NCBI GenBank assembly: GCA_031472005.1
Contig: PZJY01000001.1
Span: 1 to 64,000 of the forward strand
Direction of reading: 5' to 3'
Source of the DNA: Tetracladium setigerum
Taxonomy: Eukaryota > Ascomycota > Leotiomycetes > Helotiales
Length of the DNA: 64,000 nt
A program made the translations under genes and the position numbers. The notes under the pieces are model-generated. The model was not told where the DNA came from and did not search any database. It saw only the letters and a list, made by a program, of their open reading frames with translations. This document shows positions 1 through 9,259 of this stretch, in pieces (position 1 is the first letter of the stretch; the number at the start of each line of letters is the position of its first letter).

Positions 1-101
1 CCTAACCCTAACCCTAACCTAACCCTAACCCTAACCCTAACCCTAACCCTAACCCTAACCCTAACCCTAACCCTAACCCTAACCCCAAACCCTAACCCTA
101 A
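1..101. repeat. Telomere repeat tract (CCCTAA)n
   Basis: The window opens with about 16 tandem CCCTAA units, the C-rich strand expected at a left chromosome end. Variants are visible: a CCTAA short unit near base 15 and a CCCCAAA-type unit near 83-89. The tract ends abruptly in AT-rich DNA. This marks the window as a true chromosome terminus. Confidence 0.97.
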
Positions 102-872
102 ATTATATACGTCGCTATCGTCGTAAATATTAAGCGGATTAAGCTCCGGTTCTTCGTCGATAAGGGGGCGGTTCGGTGTCGATTCGCGGCTAAATTAAAT
201 TAAACCTATATCTCGCATACTTTCGAATTCAAGGATAATATTATCCACTTTTATTTAATTAATCGATATAATATCCGAGCTATCTATTTCTATTAGCGTT
301 AGAGACGGAGAGCTATAATTATATTTATAGTTAAGTAGATTATTAAGATCTTCGTTTTATTCCTCTTAAATAATTATAAGTTCATTAACTTTAAGCGTTC
401 TCTTAATAAATAAATCGGTATCTATTAATATATTAGATAATTTAGAATCTACGTAATTAATATCTAGTTCCTTAAATGAAAAGTCCTTTAATCGGAGGTT
501 ATTTAATATCAATAATATCTCGATGCTTTAAAGCGGGGTAAATGAAGTGGCTTAGCTTTCTAGAGAGGAATTTAAATTACTTAGTTTAATTCTATTATTA
601 GAACTACCTTTTAAATTACGAATTCCATTATTAGAAGCATCGCTAAAGCTATTAGTATAATCGTCGGACTCGAAGTTATTAGACTCTTAAGAATTATAAA
701 ACTTAAATCTTTATAACGCCTGAGTAAGGCCCGATTCTTTTTTAATAGACGGCTATAAGAGAGTCTTTTATATCGCCGACGTGGACCCCGCTTAAAGTGA
801 ATTAATACTTAAACGGCGGGGAAGGCTTTCGCTATTTAAAGACGTTACGCTTATAAATCGGTTCGACTTCGC
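102..872. other. AT-rich RIP-mutated subtelomeric DNA, no gene
   Basis: The stretch is dominated by TTA, TAA and ATA words with surviving CpG islands and few CpA dinucleotides, the signature of repeat-induced point mutation. No open frame of useful length is present. The last 60 bases (around 812-872) resemble the roughly 222-bp repeat found on the other side of the retrotransposon, so this is part of the DNA the element landed in. The original identity of the rest cannot be read. Confidence 0.7.
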
Positions 873-877
873 GGATA
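873..877. repeat. Target site duplication, left copy (GGATA)
   Basis: GGATA directly precedes the left LTR and is repeated exactly at 7973-7977 after the right LTR. A 5-bp duplication is normal for Ty3/gypsy integration and fixes the element borders to the base. Confidence 0.9.
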
Positions 878-1352
878 TGTAACGGTTACTATTTACACGG
901 AAGTAAATAGCTAAGTCAGGTTGGTATTCGTCGATAGAGAGCGGATCACAGGTACGGCAATAGACTGGTTACTAGAATAAAAGATATTCGATTTGAGTTG
1001 AGCACGAAGTTCCTATCTAATGAAAACTATCTTATCCTTATATATGATCTTCGTTCTCCTGGAGTCGAGAAGTCGACTGAGTCGATACCATCGACCCGTC
1101 GACACCGTCGACTCCCGAGAGTCGACATGTCTTGGCATGAACACATGTCGACCTAATCACGTGACTAGGCCCATAGCTTGCTGTTGCCTTTTCACTTACA
1201 TAATTAATATTACTATTACTAATCCTGTGAGTTCTCTGTGGAGTGGTTCTTGGGAGCCTTGCTCCCAGGATCTATGGTGCTCCCGAGCCTCAGGCTCCCA
1301 GGATCTAGTGTGCTCCTGGGGTCACTTGACTCCCAAGATCACGTTCGTAACA
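878..1352 (-). repeat. Left LTR (3' LTR of the element)
   Basis: This 475-bp repeat matches 7497-7972. I count about 17 differences between the two, all transitions, plus one length difference in a G run (4 here, 5 in the other copy). Internally it holds a cluster of GTCGAC palindromes (about 1070-1165) and repeated CTCCCAGGATC units (about 1264-1305). The 141-residue open frame starting at 1020 lies inside the LTR and is not considered a gene. Confidence 0.95.
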
Positions 1353-1364
1353 TTATCCCCTTCT
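1353..1364 (-). other. Polypurine tract of the retrotransposon
   Basis: On the minus strand the twelve bases AGAAGGGGATAA abut the start of the 3' LTR. A purine run in this position is the plus-strand primer site of LTR elements. Confidence 0.7.
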
Positions 1365-1519
1365 AGCCTAGTGTGGTCTCCACACTTAAGTACGTCAAAG
1401 GAAACATCGCTGTTAGCTCACGGCTATCTTCCTTTCTTATTATGACCGCTGATCGATTAAAGAAAATAATAACTAATCGACAAAACGTGTACGAGCGCTA
1501 TAAGACTTAAGGAATCGAA

Positions 1520-2014
1520 ATGCCGGCTTGCTCGCGTTGCGCTAAACGTGGTACGAAGTGCCTAGTAGCTCCAAGCTACTCGAAATGTTCTGAATGTATT
1601 AAAGTCGGGGTGAAATGCGACGTCTATGGTCCTTCCGACGCAGAATGGAAGAAACTGGAACGCGCTAAAAAGAAACTAGCGGACGAGTGGAACGAGGCTT
1701 AGGCTAAGCAACGAAAATTGTTCGAGCGCTTGAGTGAGATGAGTGCGAAGCTAGTTCGCATAGAGAAATAAAGGGAGGCCTTTCGATCGCGCGTAGCGGA
1801 AATACTTCGTCGCGGTCTGAAATCGATTACGGAGTTGGATGCCGCTAAGGAGCGAGAGCGTTTAGAACGGGAATCAATCGAGGGGGGACCGGCTGGTTCC
1901 GAGAGCGAGCCTACTTCCATTCCCTCAGACGACCCTTCCTTGTTGTGGAACGCGGAGGAGGACTTAGTGCTTGTCGAGGCCCTGTCCGAGTTCGATGCTT
2001 CCTCGGCTTTCTAG
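1520..2014 (+). pseudogene. Antisense Zn2Cys6-like ORF inside the retrotransposon
   Basis: An ORF opposite in sense to gag-pol starts 168 bp from the LTR. Residues 4-33 carry six cysteines with spacing C-x2-C-x6-C-x8-C-x2-C-x6-C, which falls within the fungal Zn(II)2Cys6 binuclear-cluster pattern. A lysine/glutamate-rich stretch follows that looks like a coiled coil. The frame is cut by TAG at 1700-1702 and TAA at about 1769-1771, both readable as former glutamine codons (CAG, CAA) changed C-to-T. The same frame then stays open to a TAG at 2012-2014, giving about 164 codons in all. Acidic and serine-rich sequence fills the C-terminal third. By the cysteine pattern it would have been a small DNA-binding protein; its role for the element is unknown. 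A chance antisense ORF is unlikely given the six spaced cysteines. Confidence 0.7.
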
Positions 2015-2399
2015 ACGAGTCTGGGTTTCGGTGGCTCAACGTAGTCTGCCGATGGTGGTACGCGGTTATCTTCTCAGGGCACTTAAGATTTGCTAAGGGT
2101 TCCCAAGTGTTTTCGGTATATGGGTAATTTAACTATTTAATGAGGTAGTAGTTCCGGTTTCTAATTCGTTTATGGTTTAGGATTGTTTTTACTTTATATT
2201 CGGCGTCCGGGTTGACAGGTTGAATATTCATATTAGGGGCTGGAGGCGCTCCTGGTGGTGCTTTCTCGAGGAGGGAAATGTGGAATCGGTTATATATTTT
2301 CTATGTCTTAGATAGTTAAAGTTCGTAATTAACTAGTCCGATAACTTTTGAAATTCTAAACGGCCTTAACTTCTTATAATCTAGTTTATCGCTTAGTCT

Positions 2400-5300
2400 T
2401 TATGTGTTGATGTTTTTTCGTAGTAGATAGACTTTATCCCCCTCTTTTAGCGTAGGTCCCACTCCACGCTTCGAGTTGTAATAAATTGCTAATCGTTATA
2501 ATAAAAATAAGATATCGGCAGCAAGTTCTTTATATAAGTTCTTTAGCTAATCCACTCGGATATTAGTTGCTTTTGCGTTTTTAGTATCGACCAACGGATA
2601 ATTATATGCCTTAGGGTTAAATTTAAAGTTCGCGAAGAACGGTGATATACCCGTTATTTTTATATCTACGCTATTAAATGTAAACTAGGCTAACGGTAAG
2701 AGTTCTACCTAGTTGTCCTATTTATAATTGACGTAGCAACGTAGGTAGGCTTCTATTATTTAATTGATACGTTTTGTTTGACTATCGGTTTGGGGATGAA
2801 AAGCGGTTAATATTTTCTTTTTAATCTTAAGCTTGGCCATTAATGATGTCTAGAACTTTAATTTAAATAGTTTGTCGCGGTCCGAGAGGATTTTATCCGG
2901 TACTCCGTGTTGTGTAATGATTTATCGGATGAACGTGTTAGCTATCTGCTCGGCTGTACTTGATTCGAAGTATGGTATTATATATGCGTATTTGGTTAGG
3001 AGGCACGTTATGACGAGGATCGAATCGTACACGACTCCCGTTATAGGATCTTTGGAGGGTGGCAGCTTGATAATAAAGTCGAGAGCTATCGATCCCCATG
3101 GTCGTGTCGGGGTTATGGGTGATTTCATGAGTCCATACGGAGCGTGTCGAGATAACTTGTTCCGTATATATGTATCGCATTGAGTTATAACCTCTTTGAC
3201 TATATTCCTGATCCCAGGGAAGTAGTATTTCCTAAACAGCCTCGCGAGGGTCTTAGCTATTCCCTGATACCTATGAGCTAGCAGCTCATACTATTATTAT
3301 ACGAAGGCTTTTCGTATTCCGGTTGGAATATAGGTTCTTTCTTAAAAGAGTAGTAGTCCTTCCACGTTCCTTAAGAATCCGTTTCTTAATTCCTTCGTTT
3401 ATTGTTTCGCAATAGGGTCTTAATCGTACCCTTTCGAATAAGTTCTTCGAAGGTTCGATCCTTAAGTCGTATAATAGCGGCTATTTGCACTCGGTTATAT
3501 ACTAGGGAGGACCCGTCTTGTCGGAGTATTGCTCTTAAAGGCGAGGTCTTGTTACCTGTGTATTTTGGTTTTCTATTGAGTGCATCGGCTCGAGCGTTCT
3601 CGGAGCCTTTGATATATCGAATGTTGAAGTCATATAACGAAAGTGTTTCGGCCCATCGGACTTGTCGCCTGTTAAGTTCTTTAATCGTTATGAAATAGAT
3701 GAGATTCTTATAATTAGAAAGAATATCTATCTTCGTAGACGACCCTTTTAAGTATACCTTCCATTCTCGTAACGCTATAACAATTATAAGTAACTCCTTA
3801 TCGTAGATCTTATAATTAAGTTCCGCGGATATGAGTTTTCTTAAGAAGAATGCGATTAGTCGCTAGCGACTATCTTCGCCGGGTTAACTATAGATTACTC
3901 TAATAGCGAAGTCTAACGAGTCCGTTTCCACCCGTTTTGGTTTCGTGGGGTCGTAGTGTCTAAGAATTGGTTCCTTAGCGAACATTTCTTTTAGCGTGTC
4001 CATAACTTTCTAAGCTTTAGGAGTCCATTCAAATGTTTAATCTTTATGAGTGAGGTCCGTAAGTGGTTTCGTAATTGCCGAGTAGTTCTTAATATAGCGT
4101 CGGTAATAATTGTAGAAACTTAAGAAACTTTATATTTCTTTTATATTTATTAGTGATTCCCACTTAAGTATTGCTTTGACCTTATTTAGGTCCATTTCGA
4201 ATCCGTTTATAATAATAATATATCCATAAAACTTAACTCGTTCTATTAAGAAGTAGCATTTGTTTAGGTTGACTTTTAAATAGTGTTTTCGTAAAGCTTG
4301 AAAGACTAGCCTGACGTGCTTCTCGTGTTCGGCGACGTCCTTTAAATAAATAAGGATATCGTTGAGGTAAACAATACAAAATACGTCGATGTATTCTCGT
4401 AGAGCATTATTAATTAATCGTTAGAAGGTGGCTGGGGCATTGCATAATCCGAAGTGCATTACTAGGAACTCATATAATCCCTATTAGGTACGAAAAGTAG
4501 TCTTACTTTCGTCGCCTTCCTTTATTCTTATGAGATTAAAGGCTGACTTCAGGTCGATCTGGGTGAAGATCTTCGATCCTTATGTCCTGTCCCTCAGATC
4601 GTCGAGTAGTGGTAGCGAATAACGATCTTTGATAGTGTGGTCGTTTAGTTTTCGCTAATCTATAACCGGGCGTCGTTTATTAGTTCTAGGTTTTAGTATA
4701 AAGAAGATAGGTGCTCCCCACGGAGATTTAGATTCCCTGATGTGTCCTTTTATTAACATTTCGTCGATAAAGATTTTGAGCGTCCTCGAGTCCGTATCGT
4801 TCATTTTACGCAATGGTTCGCAAACCGGTTTTGCGTCTTCTTTTAGGATGATCTCGTGATCCCAATCCTGGTGTGCTAGTAATGTTATGAGATCCTGTAC
4901 CTCGGTGAACAAGTCTCGGAATTCCTCGTATTGTTTCAGTAATAGTACCTCTTTCGTACCCTCTTTTGATAGGCGTATAGGTTTAGCTACTTCTAGCCTT
5001 TACTAACCTATAAACTCGTCCTTGTCTAGTCATAGGACAGTTCGTTCCTTTTCGCAATTACACCTCTTAAAGTCCACCATTCTGTTTATCTAATCGATTA
5101 TTGGGTTATGGGCCTTAAGTTAAGGTAATCCTAGGATAATATTATGTGAGATATTAATAATATCGAACGTGATTTCTTCCTTATGTCCTGAGTGTGTAAC
5201 TATGGTGAGAGGAATTGTTTATAATTCCACTTCTCCACCATTGTAATTGATTTTGGATCCATCGACTATAACGAGTTAGTAAGGTTTCCCTTTAATATAA

Positions 5301-6440
5301 GTGGCGACTATATATTTCTTAGCTAACGTTATAGATATGAAGTTTCCCATGGATCCTAAATTAATTATTGCTATAACTAGTCTTAAGATCTAAGGGATCT
5401 TAACGTCTAGTTTTAATTGTTCGTACCCGGCTGCGCATAGCTCTCGGGGCGGTTCTTCGTATGGATTTTCACATTTCTCGCCGGAGTCTCTAGCGTTCAT
5501 TTGCTAGTAGAAACTTCCGTCGAGTACGTTCTGCCATTCGAGGACTATTCCTCTATGGCTAGTGACGATGTACACGTGTCCTTTGATAAGTGTGGGTGTT
5601 CTGGGTTCCATGCTTTCGAAGTAGTACTAGCATGAATCCGCGACATTGTTCTAGGTACGGAGTCGTTCACTCTATGCCCGGATAACCTATCGCTCTCCTT
5701 CTTTTAGAGTAGGCAGTTCCCGATAGCAGGGTGGAGTTTCATTAGGCAGGTCCTACATGTAAATCCTAATGCCATTATATTGTCGGTCTTCTCCTTAGAC
5801 GTAGATCCATCCGATGCGATCTTCGTCCTTATATGCGACTTCCTAGATTTAGCTATATACTAGTCCTCTAAAAGGTGGCGTGCCTGGTTCACTATAAACA
5901 GGTCTTAGGGGGTTTATTCAACATATCCATTCCCTTTTAAAAGTGGGGTGTTCTTCCCTTTGAACAACCATCCATTATTCCTTTATTATAGGGTGGTTAG
6001 CTCGTCGGACTTCCCGTTAGACTTCTTCCTTTGTAGGGTCGGGAACCTGATCGCTACGCATTTGGTACTTATTATTATGGGCGTCTATCCCTGGTCCGTC
6101 AGAACATTTGCAGAATAATCCGTTCTGGCCACGCTCGCAATATCTCGCAATCTGTATTTTGCGTTTCGGGGCTTTCATTGACTCATCGTCGGGACAGAGG
6201 TAATAAAGACCTCCTCTGTTCCGATCGCAACATCCGGTGGGGGCCCTTAGGAACTGCTCCCTGGAAGGGTCCTTATAAACCGGGGTGTAGTCGTCGTCGT
6301 AGTCTATAGTAGGGCATTCGTATATAATGCTTTCGCATTTGTCGTATCTTTCCTTCCTCCATTCCTCCTAATTGTAGCGTTCGCTATTAGTTCCGTCTTC
6401 GGGAACCGTAAGAGGGTCTACTCGCTGGCAGACGCAGAGA
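2400..6440 (-). pseudogene. Decayed pol (protease, RT, RNase H, integrase)
   Basis: Limits are approximate. Protease: the active-site triplet region at 5354-5362 reads N-L-G instead of D-S/T-G. Reverse transcriptase: 4912-4655 is open and contains SPWGAPIFF and RPVID. Downstream the frame reads on with stops at Q/W positions through DLKSAFN to the polymerase box at 4358-4369, which reads YLND where YxDD is required. RNase H end: YIKGSENARADAL near 3590. Integrase: H-x3/4-H zinc region near 3290 with one of the two cysteines replaced by tyrosine, then ALDFIIKLP near 3060. Between Gag and protease (6100-6480) there is an unusual cysteine-rich segment that I cannot assign. The element cannot encode working enzymes. 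Confidence 0.85.
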
Positions 6441-6539
6441 TAGAATCCGCAGGTGGGGCATTTCTATTAAAGTAGTCTTCCCTAGTTACGTTCACGCGCA
6501 TTCTTCTTTCCTTTTGGGATTATGGTAGCCATGCTTATT

Positions 6540-7453
6540 TATCGGATTTTAAGGGATACGGCTTACTTCTTCCGTCCTGTTTTCCCTTTTCTATAGGAGT
6601 CTGCTCGGTGGCCCGCATATCCATATTCGAAGTAGAGTCCCTCCTTCCTTCGTTTCTCCATTACTTCCTTTAAAAGTTATTTCTTTAGTTAAAACTTAGG
6701 TTTCTTCTAGATTGCATCTAGTTCCATTGGCCGAGGTCTATAGTAGTTGCTGCTCTAGATATTTCGTCCTTAGTGGCGAGGTTTCTTGGGGGTTCCGTGA
6801 TAGTTCTTAGGAATCCCATGTCCTTACTCTATTAGACGTTCCGTGATACGTTGGTCGAAATGGAGTGCCTTTTTAATCATTTCGGCTAATTCATCCGGTC
6901 GTTTAGGCAGTCGATGGATCTCGTCCTTAATGTTTGCTTTTAGTCCCGAGTAGAACTAAGAATTAGCGGCGGTGTTATCCTAAGCTAGGATAGCTTATAA
7001 TCGTTAGAACTTAGCGACGTACTTAGCGACAATAGTTATTTAGCGAAGCTTTCGCAAGCTAATGTCCGCGGCAAATTCTTAATCTTGATCCTCGAAGATC
7101 TGAGTGATACCTTGTTCGAACCCATCCCATGAGTTGAACAAGGTGCGGGTGAATGGCTCGGCGTCGGTATCAACTAGTTCGGGCGGATCAATGTTTTCTA
7201 TAGCGTCGTTTAAGTGAGGCTCGACCCAGTTAAAGGCTAGTCCTCGTAAGAACGAAGCGGCCCATATAGTTCGTTCGGCGGCGCTAAAGAACTTATCTTT
7301 ATTAAATACCCAATAGAGTTTGCATTGGGTGAGGAATTCTCGGAGCTTAGAACGTTGTCCGTGATAGAGGTCGGGTAGCTTTCCCTTTGGCGAAGCTGAC
7401 TGAATCCCGTTATCACTAGTCGGAGTGGCGGTGGGTGGTCCTCGGGAAGACAT
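6540..7453 (-). pseudogene. Decayed gag (capsid and zinc knuckle)
   Basis: The first 124 codons from the ATG at 7453 are open, 44 bp inside the 5' LTR, and read as a capsid-type protein (KLPDLYHGQRSKLREFL, FLRGLAFNWVEPHL). After TAA at 7079-7081 the frame is broken. At 6593-6634 the CX2CX4HX4C nucleocapsid knuckle keeps its spacing and histidine, but all three cysteines are tyrosine, each explained by CpA-to-TpA on the plus strand. Confidence 0.8.
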
Positions 7454-7496
7454 CGTGGTGTATTGTGAGTCGGGTCTCTAGAGAAGGTGCTCAAAG

Positions 7497-7972
7497 TGTA
7501 ACGGTTATTATTTACACGGAAGTAAATAGCTAAGTCAGGTTGGTATTCGTCGACAGAGAGCGGATCACAGGTACGGCAATAGACTAGTTACTAGAATAAA
7601 AGATATTCGATTTGAGTTAAGCACGAAGTTCCTATCTAATGAAAACTATCTTATCCTTATATATAATCTTCGTTCTCCTGGAGTCGAGAAGTCGACTGAG
7701 TCGATACCATCGACCCGTCGACACCGTCGACTCCCGAGAGTCGACATATCTTGGCATGAACACATGTCGACCCAATCACGTGACTAGGCCCACAGCTTGC
7801 TGTTGCCTTTTCACCTATATAATTAATACTATTATTACTAATCCTATGAGTTCTTTGTGGAGTGGTTCCTGGGAGCCTTGCTCCCAGGATCCATGGTGCT
7901 CCCGAGCCTCAGGCTCCCAGGATCCAGTGTGCTCCTGGGGGTCACTTGACTCCCAAGATCACGTTCGTAACA
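7497..7972 (-). repeat. Right LTR (5' LTR of the element)
   Basis: This 476-bp copy of 878-1352 ends at the CA of 7971-7972 and is followed by GGATA. As the element lies on the minus strand, this is the promoter-bearing LTR. The minus-strand sequence just inside it (7471-7496) starts CTTTGAGCACC and does not match a standard tRNA-primed site that I recognise. Confidence 0.95.
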
Positions 7973-7977
7973 GGATA
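7973..7977. repeat. Target site duplication, right copy (GGATA)
   Basis: It is identical to 873-877 and directly abuts the right LTR. Confidence 0.9.
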
Positions 7978-7982
7978 GTGAG

Positions 7983-8400
7983 GGTTTAAGGCGATAAAAG
8001 TTTAACGTCGAATTTATACCGATTGTCAATTAGGTAAAGACTTATAAAGTAATAATAGCTTAATTAGAAGTAGCTTAATAAGGTATTAATAGTTAAAGAT
8101 TTATTATTAAAGTTAATTATATAATAACTTAAACACGACTTATATTTCCTAGACCTTAAGAGGAGGTTACGCTTATAAGATAATTTAATTTTTTAACTAG
8201 CGAAGTTTTAAGGCGGTGGGTTTTTAAGGTCGAAGCTATAGCGATTTGCGACCGATTAAGGTCTTATAAAGAGTGGAGAGCTTAATTAAAAGAGGCTTAA
8301 AGAGGTGCTAATAATTAAAGACTCGCTATTAAAGGCGATTATATAATAACTTAAACACGGCTTTTATTTCTTAAACTCTTAAGTGGAGCTAATATTATTA
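7983..8400. repeat. Two diverged tandem copies of a roughly 222-bp repeat
   Basis: Matching landmarks recur 222 bp apart: CTTAAACACG at about 8129 and 8351, CTTATAAAG at about 8041 and 8263, and AAGGCG at about 7988 and 8211. Differences are mostly C/T and G/A, consistent with RIP. The flank left of the retrotransposon (812-877) resembles the end of the same unit, so the element appears to sit inside the array. Confidence 0.65.
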
Positions 8401-8863
8401 ATAATACCGGGGGAGCTTATTAATTATGATTACTATTCCCTTAATTTTAAGTAAGTCCACTTAAGCCTTACGCTCGTATTTTAACTCGTTAAGCGACTTT
8501 ATAGGTGCGCTTAAAGAGCTTACGCTCGGTAAATATACGACGAGTACGGGGCATTATAATGGGTTAAAGAGAGAAAAGGGGTCGCGATATAAGACGTAAA
8601 AGATAATAAATCGAAGGTTTTTCGGTCGCTATTCGGTAATAAAAAGATATTAATAAAGAATTAAAAAAGAGAAATAGTAAGAGATTACTCGAAACTTAGG
8701 GAATATTATATTAAGCTTAATTTTAAAGCGCCTTTAACGTGAAGAAATATTTAAATATATAATAATTAAGTAAAATAAGGTTAAGAATTAAAAGTTAAAA
8801 GAGGGGAGTTTTAAAAGGTGTAAATAGTATTATAAGAAAAGAAATAGGGAAAGAGGGGAGCGA
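8401..8863. other. AT-rich RIP-mutated DNA, nothing recognised
   Basis: Very TA-rich sequence lies between the two repeat pairs. No open frame, tRNA or terminal inverted repeat is evident. Confidence 0.5.
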
Positions 8864-9252
8864 TCACGGGGTGTCTTAGGTTACGCTTTTAAGAATAGTC
8901 GGCCACTTCCTCACTAAAAAGCGATAGCGACTTAGTTACGATTAGAACACGCTAAGTTTACGTTTTAAGATTGATTCGAGCGATGATTTAGAGCGCATTA
9001 ATCGCTTTTCGAGAATAGCTTCTTTAGAATTATAAATAAAAGTTAAAGGGAAAGGAGTTTATTATCGCGATATATTAAGAGTAGTCACGGGGTGTCTTAA
9101 GTTACGCTTTTAGGAATAGTCGGCCACTTCCTCACTAAAAAGCGATAGCGACTTAGTTACGATTAAAACACGCTAAGTTTACGTTTTGAGATTGATTCGA
9201 GCGATGATTTGGAGCGTATCGGTCGCTTTTCGAGAATAGCTTCCTTAGAATT
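8864..9252. repeat. Direct repeat pair of about 170 bp, spaced 221 bp
   Basis: Copies begin TCACGGGGTGTCTTA at 8864 and at 9085 and run through TTTTCGAGAATAGCTTC (about 9030 and 9250). They share a long exact block around CGGCCACTTCCTCAC. Differences are transitions. The GGGGTGTC opening could be the end of a Tc1/Fot1-like DNA transposon, but no matching inverted end was found. Confidence 0.75.
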
Positions 9253-9259
9253 AGAAGTA

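Larger units (their letters stand above)
878..7972 (-). mobile_element. Full-length Ty3/gypsy LTR retrotransposon, RIP-inactivated
   Basis: The 7.1-kb element has two near-identical LTRs beginning TGTAACGG and ending CGTAACA, flanked by the GGATA duplication. Domain order read on the minus strand is Gag (7453 downwards), CCHC knuckle (6593-6634), protease (about 5355), reverse transcriptase (4912-4340), RNase H (about 3540-3700), then integrase (about 3310-2920). This order is that of Ty3/gypsy, not Ty1/copia. All coding regions are interrupted by stops at former CAA/CAG/TGG codons, and key residues are replaced by G-to-A changes. No convincing tRNA primer site follows the 5' LTR. An extra antisense ORF occupies 1520-2014. 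Confidence 0.95.

Noticed and set aside
1020..1445. 141-residue ORF in the left LTR and its 116-residue counterpart at 7639-7989
   Set aside because: Both lie within LTR sequence, follow its short repeats, and have no domain. They are chance frames.
7471..7496. tRNA primer binding site after the 5' LTR
   Set aside because: The minus-strand sequence (CTTTGAGCACC...) lacks the TGG start and does not match a tRNA 3' end that I know. Self-priming is possible but not shown.
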